Assembly: GCA_964436935.1 (NCBI GenBank)
Contig: CAYTES010000062.1
Coordinates: 1 to 7,758 of the forward strand
Direction: 5' to 3'
DNA from: CAYTES01 sp964436935
GTDB lineage: Bacteria > Patescibacteriota > Gracilibacteria > UBA1369 > UBA12473
Length of the DNA: 7,758 bases
The notes beneath the pieces were generated by a model. It saw only the letters and a list, made by a program, of their open reading frames with translations. It had not been told where the DNA came from and did no database searches. The number at the start of each line of letters is the position of its first letter. Position 1 is the stretch's first letter. This document shows positions 1 to 6,079 of this stretch, piece after piece. A program made the position numbers and the translations under genes.

Positions 1-584
1 TCCCGCCCACCTCCGGCACGGTTTCGCTTTTAGGAGAAGCCTCCTCCGAACGCCACCATCGGGCCTCACTCGGTTATGTGCCGCAACGAGTTTCCCTGCC
101 CAGCACTTTTTTCCCCTCCACCGTGGAAGAGATCGTGCAAACCGGTCGTATTTCCGAAAAACGCTGGTTGCGTTCCCTCTCGGACAAGGATAAGCAGTAC
201 ATCGAAGAAGCCATGGAGGTCGTTAAAATAAAAGAGCTGCGCTATCGATTGATTCACGAACTTTCCGGAGGGCAACGCCAACGGGTTTTCATTGCTCGCG
301 CTTTGGCGCGCCATCCCCGCGTGTTGATTCTGGATGAACCCACCGTCGGGGTGGACATCGCGGCCCAGAAAGAATTTTACGATTTCCTTAAAAAACTCAA
401 CCAAGAAAATGGATTGGCCATAGTGTTGGTTTCTCATGACATTGATGTCATTGCCAAACAAGTCCATAAAATTCTTTGTCTCAATGGCCGCATGGTCTGT
501 CATACCAATACGGAAGATTTCATCGATAAAGATTTTTTAAAGGAACTCTACGGAGAGGATACCAAATTTATTGTGCACCACTAA
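1..584 (+). CDS. Metal (Zn/Mn-type) ABC transporter ATP-binding protein, 5' end outside window
   Basis: This is the cytoplasmic ATPase that powers a metal-ion importer together with the permease just downstream. The frame is open from base 3, giving 193 visible residues. Relatives have about 240-260, so roughly 50 N-terminal residues, including the Walker A loop, lie upstream of the window. Visible in order are the Q-loop (GYVPQR, Gln at 84-86), a helical domain containing FPSTVEEIV, the ABC signature LSGGQRQR (from 261), Walker B LILDEP (324-341), the D-loop and the switch histidine in VLVSHD (His at 435-437). The GYVPQR and FPSTVEEIV pattern and the ending LNGRMVCH...ELYG...HH are typical of the ZnuC/TroB family. 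The GTG at 78 is internal (the Val of GYVPQR), not the start. Family assignment is firm; zinc versus manganese cannot be decided. Confidence 0.93.
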   Translation, partial: PPTSGTVSLLGEASSERHHRASLGYVPQRVSLPSTFFPSTVEEIVQTGRISEKRWLRSLSDKDKQYIEEAMEVVKIKELRYRLIHELSGGQRQRVFIARALARHPRVLILDEPTVGVDIAAQKEFYDFLKKLNQENGLAIVLVSHDIDVIAKQVHKILCLNGRMVCHTNTEDFIDKDFLKELYGEDTKFIVHH

Positions 585-594
585 AATCCCAACA

Positions 595-1395
595 ATGCTC
601 ACGATCTTCCAATACGACTTCATGATTCGCGCCATGATCGCCGGTGTGATGGTGGCCATCCTCTGCCCTTTCATCGGCACGTTTATGGTCATGCGGCGTT
701 ATTCCAACATGGCCGATACCTTGGCGCATGTGTCCCTTTTCGGCGTTGCGATTGGACTGTTTCTTTCGATCAATCCCCTGCTCGGAGCCTTGGGAACCTC
801 GGTGCTCGCCGGATTTCTCATCGAGCGACTGAGGCATTCGAAACGGCTTGAAGGTGACGCGATTCTCGCCCTTATTTTATCAGGAAGCCTGGCATTGGCT
901 TTGGTGCTCATCAGTCTGGCGCATGGATTGAACGCCGATCTTTTTTCTTACTTGTTTGGAAGCATCACCACGGTCACACGGTTTGATTTGATGCTCATCG
1001 GAGGCCTCGGCATCGTCATCCTGGGCGTAGGAATTTCGTTTTACAAGGAACTTTTTTTCATCACCTTCGATGAAGAACTGGCGACCGCCGACGGTCTGCC
1101 CACCACTTTTTTGAACACACTGCTCATCGTTTTGACGGCGCTCACGGTGTCGGTGGCGATGCGCATCGTGGGAGCGCTGCTCATCAGCGCACTGATGGTG
1201 ATTCCGGTGCTCACCGCCTTTCAATTCAAGTGGAGTTTTCAAAAAACCATGGCCTGCGCCGTGGGGGCTTCGCTGGTTGCCGTGGTCACGGGGCTGATCG
1301 GATCGTTTTACCTGGACATTGCCCCCGGGGGATCGATTGTGGTGGTGGCGTTGGGACTTTTTTTATTAGCGCTGGGATGGAACCGAGGGAAATAA
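595..1395 (+). CDS. Metal ABC transporter permease, ABC-3 family (ZnuB/TroC-like)
   Basis: This is the membrane-embedded permease of the same metal importer, 266 residues, a normal family length. It is hydrophobic throughout with about seven to nine membrane segments. Family landmarks are the N-terminal FMIRAMIAGVM, the motif DTLAHVSLFG (residues 41-50), the cytoplasmic loop FDEELATADGLP (158-169), which probably docks on the ATPase, and VGALLISALMVIPVLTA (192-208). I chose ATG 595 because the protein then begins MLTIFQYDFM, matching the usual short N-terminus. An in-frame TTG at 571 overlaps the ATPase gene by 14 bases and has GGAGAGG at 552-558 upstream, so it is a real alternative adding eight residues. 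Either way the gene is tightly linked to the ATPase gene and probably co-transcribed. It is convergent with the next gene. Whether the substrate is Zn, Mn or Fe is unresolved. Confidence 0.92.
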   Translation: MLTIFQYDFMIRAMIAGVMVAILCPFIGTFMVMRRYSNMADTLAHVSLFGVAIGLFLSINPLLGALGTSVLAGFLIERLRHSKRLEGDAILALILSGSLALALVLISLAHGLNADLFSYLFGSITTVTRFDLMLIGGLGIVILGVGISFYKELFFITFDEELATADGLPTTFLNTLLIVLTALTVSVAMRIVGALLISALMVIPVLTAFQFKWSFQKTMACAVGASLVAVVTGLIGSFYLDIAPGGSIVVVALGLFLLALGWNRGK

Positions 1396-1396
1396 T

Positions 1397-1410
1397 AAAG
1401 AAAAATCTTT
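1397..1410 (+). terminator. Weak AT-only hairpin after the permease gene
   Basis: A five-base inverted repeat (AAAGA/TCTTT, loop AAAA) follows the permease stop by one base. It sits in the 36-base gap between two convergent genes, where a terminator is expected. The stem has a single G-C pair and the only T tract is its own TTT, so it is a poor intrinsic terminator. Confidence 0.2.
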
Positions 1411-1431
1411 ACCCGATTTAAGCGTATTATA

Positions 1432-1926
1432 TTATAAGTTTTTCAATCTCTCTTGAAGCTCTTTTACGGCATCAAATGGGGCATGATTCTTATGTCCGCT
1501 CAAAAGCATCGTAGCCCAATCGAAAGCAAAAAGCATGGCCTGAGCAATATCCGGAGAATAAGCCCCTTCTCGCTCAAGCGCTTCTTCCACAAATTGAATC
1601 CGATTGATACACTGTAGCGTCCACAGATAGGCATCCAACACGTTGATGGCAGGTGGAGTATCCTCGCCTTGCATCACATATCCCGCAAGCACTTGGCCCA
1701 TCGCAGTGGTATGACTTTTAATTTCCTCCAAGCTTTCCGTAGGGGTCTCAATGAATGTAGCAGCTTCTGAAAGAATCGCTCGGTCGATTTCATCTTTAAT
1801 TGCACCACCTTGAAGCAAGTGCAAAGTTCCCGCTAAAACACTCCTTGTTCGCGATTTGAGTTCAAGCAAAAGTGTCTGAGCGATAGGATCAGGGGTGCAA
1901 TCTAAAAAAGAATCCGGACTATTCAT
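1432..1926 (-). CDS. Hypothetical helical protein, 164 aa, third gene of a minus-strand operon
   Basis: I do not recognise this protein. It begins at an ATG (1924-1926) and ends with TAA. It has no signal peptide or membrane segment and looks soluble and almost entirely alpha-helical, with long amphipathic stretches (about residues 15-75, 93-120, 125-145, and FDAVKELQERLKNL at the C-terminus). It has two cysteines (residues 10 and 106), with no metal-site pattern. No Shine-Dalgarno site is visible upstream. It lies 46 bases after the preceding minus-strand gene and in the same direction, so it is probably the last member of a three-gene operon read from about 2802. Base composition and codon use resemble its neighbours. 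That it is a real gene is likely from length, sequence character and placement; its role is unknown. Confidence 0.7.
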   Translation of the reverse strand: MNSPDSFLDCTPDPIAQTLLLELKSRTRSVLAGTLHLLQGGAIKDEIDRAILSEAATFIETPTESLEEIKSHTTAMGQVLAGYVMQGEDTPPAINVLDAYLWTLQCINRIQFVEEALEREGAYSPDIAQAMLFAFDWATMLLSGHKNHAPFDAVKELQERLKNL

Positions 1927-1972
1927 TTAGGAAGAAAAGTTTTACGAACGGATCCAGTATACATTAAAAATC

Positions 1973-2485
1973 CTATCTCCGCCGAAACCGTTCAACCAAA
2001 GCTTGAGCCTTCTCAGGAAGATCGCCCAAGCTTCTTTTACCATCATCCACAATCGCCATTAAGGCTCGCGCCGGAAAATCTCCGTGCGTGACCGTGGCCA
2101 ATTGAGTGAATTCAATCAACTCTGCATGATTTTCAAGAAACTGCATGGTTAACGCTGTTGCGGACATATACAATCCTTGGCGCATATTGTTCACCACGGC
2201 TTCCGGGAGAGACTGAAGGGCGTTTAATGCCGAGAGTAAACTGTTTATTTGATCAAAAAGCTCATCCCATTCCTTTTTCAGTACGCGATATAAAATGGGA
2301 TCAATGAATCCTTTGGACACAATCTGATCCATGGATTTAATTCCAAAGGAACCGATCGGATGGGCCAACCGAACCGTTACATCCATCGCCGTCGCTTGAA
2401 GATCGCTTAAATCAATTCCCCCTTTTTCATTCACCAAAATGGCCGTGCCCGCCGCCCGCTGGAGTTCCAATCGCTTTTCGGCCAT
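1973..2485 (-). CDS. Hypothetical protein, 170 aa, translationally coupled to the gene before it
   Basis: Not recognised. I place the start at ATG 2483-2485 (MAEKRLELQR). On the coding strand its A is also the last base of the TGA stop of the upstream gene (TGATG), the classic arrangement for translational coupling. No Shine-Dalgarno site precedes it, which fits reinitiation. The same frame stays open upstream to 2674 (ATG 2672-2674), but that 63-residue extension is rich in Gly, Arg, Asn and Pro and looks like a shadow of the upstream gene. The protein appears soluble: a short alpha/beta start (TAILVNEKGG), then helices around residues 50-130, and an Arg-rich end (VERFRRR). THGDFPARALMAIVDDGK (133-150) is a distinctive segment, but I cannot tie it to a family. 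A frameshift joining it to the upstream gene is possible but less likely. Confidence 0.68.
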   Translation of the reverse strand: MAEKRLELQRAAGTAILVNEKGGIDLSDLQATAMDVTVRLAHPIGSFGIKSMDQIVSKGFIDPILYRVLKKEWDELFDQINSLLSALNALQSLPEAVVNNMRQGLYMSATALTMQFLENHAELIEFTQLATVTHGDFPARALMAIVDDGKRSLGDLPEKAQALVERFRRR

Positions 2486-2802
2486 CACAAGACCGACCGT
2501 TGCATCGGGAATGGAAAGCGATTGAGTTTCTTGTGGATTTTGAGGACCTTTATTTTCTCTTCCCGTTGGCTCAACCGTTGCCGTACCTCCTCTTCGGTTT
2601 TTCCCCAAATCATGCCCGGGGTTAAACCTCCAATATAACTCGACGTATATCCTTCTCCCGTTGGCAAATGGCAACCGGGAACCAAACCTTTATCTCTTAC
2701 GCTTCCTCTTAAAATCACTCCTTTGCTATCCACAAAAAAGAAGGACTCCCCCACTTTTAAGGCTAATCGGCGTTTGGCTTCTTCAAACATCGGTCGATCC
2801 AA
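2485..2802 (-). CDS. Hypothetical small protein, 105 aa, first gene of the three-gene operon
   Basis: Not recognised. The frame opens at TTG 2800-2802; ATG 2788-2790, four codons later, is an equally good start (MFEEAKRRLALK, 101 residues). A stop codon lies only ten codons upstream of the TTG, so the gene cannot be much longer. The N-terminal half reads like a small beta-rich domain (VGESFFFVDSKGVILRGSV) followed by a Gly/Pro-rich loop with one Cys (LVPGCHLPTGEG). Residues 69-92 are a strongly charged helix (TEEEVRQRLSQREEKIKVLK). The stop is TGA and shares its A with the ATG of the next gene. It is divergent from the O-antigen ligase gene. The TGA stop is good evidence that UGA is not recoded here: read-through would add Arg/Trp/Gly-rich sequence unlike a protein. 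Confidence 0.65.
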   Translation of the reverse strand: MDRPMFEEAKRRLALKVGESFFFVDSKGVILRGSVRDKGLVPGCHLPTGEGYTSSYIGGLTPGMIWGKTEEEVRQRLSQREEKIKVLKIHKKLNRFPFPMQRSVL

Positions 2803-2847
2803 ATTGAGTTGTCCGGATGCATACCGCTAGGGTTTATAGGAGAATCT

Positions 2848-2876
2848 ATAAAAGCATTATGGGCGCAATGAGTCAA
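2848..2876 (-). promoter_or_regulatory. Possible promoter for the minus-strand operon
   Basis: On the minus strand TTGACT (2876-2871, five of six to the -35 consensus) is followed after 17 bases by TTTTAT (2853-2848, four of six to TATAAT). It sits about 46 bases upstream of the TTG at 2802. It overlaps the left arm of the hairpin at 2861-2899. Prediction by eye only. Confidence 0.3.
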
Positions 2877-2899
2877 TGCCAGCTCCTCATAATGCGCCC
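2861..2899. other. Hairpin in the divergent intergenic region
   Basis: An interrupted inverted repeat: a seven-base-pair lower stem (GGGCGCA 2861-2867 with TGCGCCC 2893-2899), a two-base bulge (2891-2892), a five-base-pair upper stem (ATGAG 2868-2872 with CTCAT 2886-2890) and a 13-base loop. No T tract follows on either strand, so it is not an ordinary terminator. Its right arm lies inside repeat copy C, and its left arm overlaps the predicted minus-strand promoter. It could act in the leader RNA or as an operator; no role is shown. Confidence 0.4.
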
Positions 2900-2907
2900 T
2901 GCGAAGT
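2881..2907 (+). repeat. Dispersed repeat, copy C (diverged)
   Basis: Ungapped alignment to copy A (6039-6065) gives 21 identities in 27 bases: AGCTCCT, then AT, TGCG and TGCGAA shared in register. Some similarity continues into a following CAATT. The region also contains the ATG at 2876 that would give the O-antigen ligase gene its longest reading. Translated in one frame, copies C, A and B share a pattern Ala-Pro-x-x-Ala-x-Cys-Glu. This most likely reflects the DNA similarity, though a shared coding ancestor cannot be excluded. Confidence 0.5.
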
Positions 2908-2956
2908 CCAATTCTCGCAGCACCGCGCTTATCCGGGATGGGGCGCCCTTCTTGAA

Positions 2957-4774
2957 ATGTGGAAAGTCCTTGTGCGTCTTTCGAGCCTAAAATATAGTAA
3001 AGTGGTGAATCATTTCCTGAAACTTAGTAAAATTCTGACCGTGGGATTGTTATTGACCTTGATGGCCTTTCTTCCACTCAGTTGGTTGGGATTCTTTTTA
3101 CCAAAGGCCATCGTCATAACATTCAGCTTGGGGCTTGTGGGGTTGAGTTTATTCTTACTGAGAAGGCCTGTTGTGGTCTCTCGAACATCCACTTGGGTGT
3201 TTGGTTTTTTTGTGCTGGTGGGGTTGTATGGGATTTTGAGCCGTGCGCCTTGGAGTAGTGTATTGGGCGTTTCGGAAGCCATGCAAGGGTTGATGGTTTG
3301 GCTGGTCTATTTGAGTGTTTTTGTGATCGCCCTTAGCCTTAAAAAGGAGGAATGGCCTGGCGTTTTTCGTGGTCTTGCGATGGGGAACGCGTTGATTGTT
3401 CTGTACGGATTGTTGCAATTTTGCGGACTCGATCCGTTCGGAGGCTATTGGGATTTTGATAATTTCCTGGGACGTCCTTTTTCGACAATCGGAAACCCGA
3501 ACTGGCTGGCCGCCTTTTTGTTGCTCAGCCTTCCCGTGGTCTATCAACAGGTTAATTTCAATCATTCTAAGCGACCTTCTGCTTTTTGGCTCACACTGCT
3601 GGGGGCCAATGGTGTTTTGATTTTTTTAACCGGCAGCAAAGCGGGAATCTTGGGACTTTTGGTCATGGGAATTGGGTTTTTATGGAAAAAGGGATGGAAA
3701 AAAGTTCTGGCCTCCGCAGTGTTGATGGGCCTCCTCCTGGGACTCGGCAGTGTTGCCTATTTCTACCGCGATTTCTCCAGTGCCCTCCGGAGCACGGATG
3801 CCCGCAGCATTATTTGGGGGCATACTCTGGAGATGATTGAATCGCGGCCGTGGGGGCATGGACCGGATCTTTTTCGATTTTTCTATTCGTCCTTCAATAC
3901 CGCCGATTTGTGGCAGGTTGAGAATATTGAAAGCGCGGTCGATCATCCCCACAATCAATTCTTGCAACTCACTTTTGAGATCGGAATCTGGGGAGCGGTA
4001 TTGTTTTATGCTCTGATCTTTCATGTGCTATGGCGTCCCCTCAAAACCAACGAACCCCTCGCCTGGGGTATTGTGGCCTACCTCATCACCAATCTCTTTG
4101 GTTATGAGGTTTTACCGAACGGCGTGCTATTTTGGTTGTTTTTAGGGTATCTCATCACTTCCGAGCCCTCTCCTAAAAAATCTCGATGGCAGCTTTCTCG
4201 CTTCGTGTTTGCTGCGCTCTTCCTCCTCAATATGGGTGGAGCGTATTTTCATTTCAATCACCTGCAGGCGGATTTCAATTATCAAAAAGGACAACAGGCT
4301 CTGGCGGAGCAAAACTATGCGGTCGCCTTGAATGCCTTTGACGCAGCGATTCAGCAGTTTCCTTATGATCGTGTTTTTTTATTACAAGCCACCGAAGTCA
4401 TTCTGGCCAGTGTCAATCCTTCCGAAACACTGCTCCAGGCGGCAGCGGATTATATCAACCAAACCAATCGGTTGAGCGCTTCTCTGGATCCCGACGTATC
4501 GATTCTTGAAGCGTGGCTGGCCTCCAAACAGGGGGACACCGACCGTTTTTATCAAAAATTGGCAGACGCAAAACATCAAAATCCCGTTGCGATCACGACC
4601 TACAAAATTGCGGCGCAGATTTTTAAAGAACGAGGGGACTCCGTCTCCGCCCAACAAGAAATCGCCTATTTATTGAGGTTACTCCCCCCTTATTGGAACA
4701 ATCCCGAAACGGAAGAAGGTCGCATTTTTCAAAAAAACCACCCCTGGGTACTGCCCTTGGTCGATTCTTTTTAA
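2957..4774 (+). CDS. O-antigen ligase / Wzy-type membrane protein with C-terminal TPR-like domain
   Basis: A polytopic inner-membrane enzyme of the Wzy/WaaL/PglL superfamily, which transfers or polymerises lipid-linked glycans onto an acceptor. From ATG 2957 it has 605 residues. There are about ten to twelve membrane segments up to about residue 435, with the family landmarks GRPFSTIGNPNW (172-183), TGSKAGILG (225-233), SRPWGHGPD (296-304) and HPHNQFLQLTFEIG (330-343, the HN of the large periplasmic loop). Residues 435-590 are soluble and helical with TPR-like repeats (ALAEQNYAVALNAFDAAIQQFP), common in protein-glycosylating or membrane-associated members. The frame is open to ATG 2876, but the first 27 codons fall in a hairpin and repeat copy C, and Trp/Pro/His-rich residues there look non-coding. 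GTG 3005 is another candidate start. Acceptor (lipid A, pilin, S-layer or other) is not determinable. Confidence 0.88.
   Translation: MWKVLVRLSSLKYSKVVNHFLKLSKILTVGLLLTLMAFLPLSWLGFFLPKAIVITFSLGLVGLSLFLLRRPVVVSRTSTWVFGFFVLVGLYGILSRAPWSSVLGVSEAMQGLMVWLVYLSVFVIALSLKKEEWPGVFRGLAMGNALIVLYGLLQFCGLDPFGGYWDFDNFLGRPFSTIGNPNWLAAFLLLSLPVVYQQVNFNHSKRPSAFWLTLLGANGVLIFLTGSKAGILGLLVMGIGFLWKKGWKKVLASAVLMGLLLGLGSVAYFYRDFSSALRSTDARSIIWGHTLEMIESRPWGHGPDLFRFFYSSFNTADLWQVENIESAVDHPHNQFLQLTFEIGIWGAVLFYALIFHVLWRPLKTNEPLAWGIVAYLITNLFGYEVLPNGVLFWLFLGYLITSEPSPKKSRWQLSRFVFAALFLLNMGGAYFHFNHLQADFNYQKGQQALAEQNYAVALNAFDAAIQQFPYDRVFLLQATEVILASVNPSETLLQAAADYINQTNRLSASLDPDVSILEAWLASKQGDTDRFYQKLADAKHQNPVAITTYKIAAQIFKERGDSVSAQQEIAYLLRLLPPYWNNPETEEGRIFQKNHPWVLPLVDSF
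2970..2998 (+). promoter_or_regulatory. Possible promoter for the O-antigen ligase gene
   Basis: TTGTGC (2970-2975) and TATAGT (2993-2998, five of six to consensus) are separated by 17 bases. The predicted +1 is near 3005, exactly at an in-frame GTG, which would make a leaderless message. If this promoter is the one used, the start at 2957 is too early. The -35 is weak. Confidence 0.3.
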
Positions 4775-4790
4775 GGAAAAGGAAACTCAG

Positions 4791-4910
4791 GTGAGTACCC
4801 CCAAAAACAGCCTACGAGAAAATCTGGATCAATCCGTGATGAGGCATCAAATCAGAGGCACATTTGCGTTTCTTGCTTTAAACTGTTATAATAATATGAT
4901 TTTTTTTTAG
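4791..4910 (+). CDS. Possible small ORF, 39 codons
   Basis: A GTG at 4791 is preceded by AAGGAA (4779-4784) with a six-base spacer, one of the better ribosome-binding sites in the window. It opens 39 codons ending in TAG at 4908-4910. The peptide begins MSTPKNSLRENLDQ and ends in a hydrophobic, Asn- and Phe-containing tail. It begins 16 bases after the O-antigen ligase stop. Its last third overlaps the promoter of the next gene and the T tract at 4900-4908, so that tail is unlikely to be selected as protein. It may be a small protein, the remnant of a gene truncated here, or chance. I do not recognise it. Confidence 0.25.
   Translation: MSTPKNSLRENLDQSVMRHQIRGTFAFLALNCYNNMIFF
4864..4892 (+). 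promoter_or_regulatory. Extended -10 promoter for the SLH protein gene
   Basis: A perfect TATAAT (4887-4892) with the extended TGT before it (TG at 4884-4885) and a -35-like TTGCGT (4864-4869, three of six) 17 bases upstream. The predicted +1 is near 4899, leaving a leader of about 34 bases with a T tract and pyrimidine-rich sequence but no Shine-Dalgarno site. This is the best promoter match in the window. Confidence 0.6.
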
Positions 4911-4932
4911 CCCACACTCTAATCCACATTTC

Positions 4933-6027
4933 ATGAAATTCACGCTACGATCGGCACCTTGGTCTTCTGTTGGAATCGCTTTTTTATTCCTATTCGCGGT
5001 TGGAATAGGCCTCTCTTTTCAATATTTCGGATTGGCCAGCACCCTCTCGGTTGATGAGTCGGAAGAATCGGAATATTTGATCGACCCGGACCGTGCGGAG
5101 ATCAATATTGCGGAATCCTATACGTTCAGTTCCTATACCGAAACCACCACGCAATCCATTCCTACCGATTCGGAATGGCATGTGGAACGTACTTCGGAAA
5201 ATGGTGAAATCGAAACGAACCCAACGGATATTTATTTGGAGGGGTGTTTGGATAGTGTCGATTGTACGGTTCATGCGGGAACGATCCCTGGAACCGTGAC
5301 CGTAGTGGCGGAACATAAAGATAAAACCGCAACCGCCACACTCACGATCAATGAAGATGTTTCCGAAGAAACTCCTTTTATGGATACACTTCCCGATTGG
5401 GCAACCAATAGCATCAAGTTGCTCAGTGATCGTGGCATCATGAAAGGTTATGCCGATGGAACGTTTGGCGCCGGGGACCCTGTCACGCGAGGACAATTTA
5501 CTCTATTGATGCACCGCATCATGAAAATGGCCTACCCCGAAATTCCGGATATCATGGGCGATTGTGGTGTGTACGGCGATGTGCTCCCCGATCATTATGC
5601 CTATGATGCCATCTGCTTTGGCTATTATGGGGACTGGTTCAAAAATATGGCCGGCATGGATGGGGAAAATTTCAAACCCGATGAAGCATTGCTTCGAAAA
5701 GATGCCGCTCTGATTTTAGCGAATACCTTGTTGGCCAACCTCTGGAACAACTATTATGCACCGCTCCTTTATGGCAATATCAATCCCGCAACGATTGATT
5801 TCCTCATCCTCGCCTATCAGGATGTGCTTGATCAACAAAATGCTTATTTTCGTCCCATTGCTATCGTAACCTATTTTGGAATCATGACCGGCACCGAGGT
5901 GACGATTGAACGAGGAGATCCTTATTACGACAGCTATGAGAGACTCTATTTCTATCCCGGCAATTCCATCAATCGCGCTGAAACCGCTATGATTTTTGCA
6001 CGCTTTATTTTGGATCTTGATTTATAG
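4933..6027 (+). CDS. Anchored surface protein with Ig-like domain and three SLH repeats
   Basis: A 364-residue exported protein, probably attached to the cell envelope. Residues 1-12 are short and basic, followed by a hydrophobic segment (about 13-37) that would act as an uncleaved anchor or signal. An acidic linker (41-55) leads to a beta-rich region (56-140) with IPTDSEWHV, GTVTVVAEHKDKTATATLTI, typical of bacterial Ig-like (BIG2) folds. Three S-layer homology repeats follow: about 148-198 (FMDTLPDWATNSIKLLSDRG, GYADGTFG, TRGQF), 214-265 (RKDAA in place of TRAE) and 295-358 (NRAETA). Cysteines occur as two close pairs (105/111 and 211/228), suggesting disulfides outside the membrane. SLH domains bind cell-wall polymers in Gram-positives and envelope glycans elsewhere. 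It has its own promoter and no Shine-Dalgarno site. The ligase gene upstream makes a surface-glycan link plausible but unproven. Confidence 0.88.
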   Translation: MKFTLRSAPWSSVGIAFLFLFAVGIGLSFQYFGLASTLSVDESEESEYLIDPDRAEINIAESYTFSSYTETTTQSIPTDSEWHVERTSENGEIETNPTDIYLEGCLDSVDCTVHAGTIPGTVTVVAEHKDKTATATLTINEDVSEETPFMDTLPDWATNSIKLLSDRGIMKGYADGTFGAGDPVTRGQFTLLMHRIMKMAYPEIPDIMGDCGVYGDVLPDHYAYDAICFGYYGDWFKNMAGMDGENFKPDEALLRKDAALILANTLLANLWNNYYAPLLYGNINPATIDFLILAYQDVLDQQNAYFRPIAIVTYFGIMTGTEVTIERGDPYYDSYERLYFYPGNSINRAETAMIFARFILDLDL

Positions 6028-6031
6028 GAGG
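6026..6031 (+). promoter_or_regulatory. Orphan perfect Shine-Dalgarno site at the end of the SLH gene
   Basis: AGGAGG overlaps the TAG stop of the SLH gene, a position typical of a coupled downstream gene. What follows is only repeat copy A and a 13-codon frame from ATG 6047, 15 bases away, with a poor spacing. It may mark a downstream gene that has been lost or displaced. Confidence 0.35.
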
Positions 6032-6034
6032 AAA

Positions 6035-6065
6035 CTGGAGCTCCTTATGGTGCGACGTGCGAACT
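6035..6065 (+). repeat. Dispersed direct repeat, copy A
   Basis: Thirty-one bases matching copy B (7084-7114) at 29 positions; the differences are at the 8th (T/C) and 22nd (C/A) bases. It starts CTGGAGCTCC, with the palindrome GGAGCTCC, and contains two adjacent heptamers, GTGCGAC (6050-6056) and GTGCGAA (6057-6063). It occupies most of the 43-base gap between the convergent SLH and RhuM-Fic genes. Similarity to copy B stops sharply at both edges. Confidence 0.8.
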
Positions 6066-6079
6066 CAATTTTAATTGAG
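6064..6079. repeat. Short palindrome at the end of the RhuM-Fic gene
   Basis: Perfect inverted repeat CTCAATT/AATTGAG separated by TT; it would fold with six pairs and a four-base loop. It includes the RhuM-Fic stop codon (6071-6073) and abuts repeat copy A. It lies between convergent genes but has no T tract on either side, so a terminator role is weak. Confidence 0.4.

Noticed and set aside
880..1242. Minus-strand open frame opposite the permease gene
   Set aside because: His/Arg/Gln-rich antisense shadow of a clearly identified membrane protein; the same applies to the minus-strand frames at 66-503, 568-837, 3155-3565, 3680-4024, 4382-4657 and 4990-5496.
2485..2487. UGA recoded as glycine, as in Gracilibacteria
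   Set aside because: The 105-aa gene ends in TGA coupled to the next ATG, and read-through gives a short non-protein-like tail. All the other main genes are intact with UGG for Trp and end in TAA or TAG.
2486..2674. N-terminal extension of the 170-aa gene to ATG 2672-2674
   Set aside because: The extension lies wholly inside the upstream gene in another frame, has low-complexity Gly/Arg/Asn/Pro-rich sequence, and a clean coupled ATG exists at 2485.
2876..2956. First 27 codons of the longest ligase reading frame
   Set aside because: They coincide with a hairpin and repeat copy C; the family-like membrane protein begins later. Kept only as an alternative start.
4837..4849. Five-base-pair hairpin (TGATG/CATCA, loop AGG) as terminator of the ligase gene
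   Set aside because: The stem is short and the nearest T tract is about 50 bases further on, beyond the SLH promoter.
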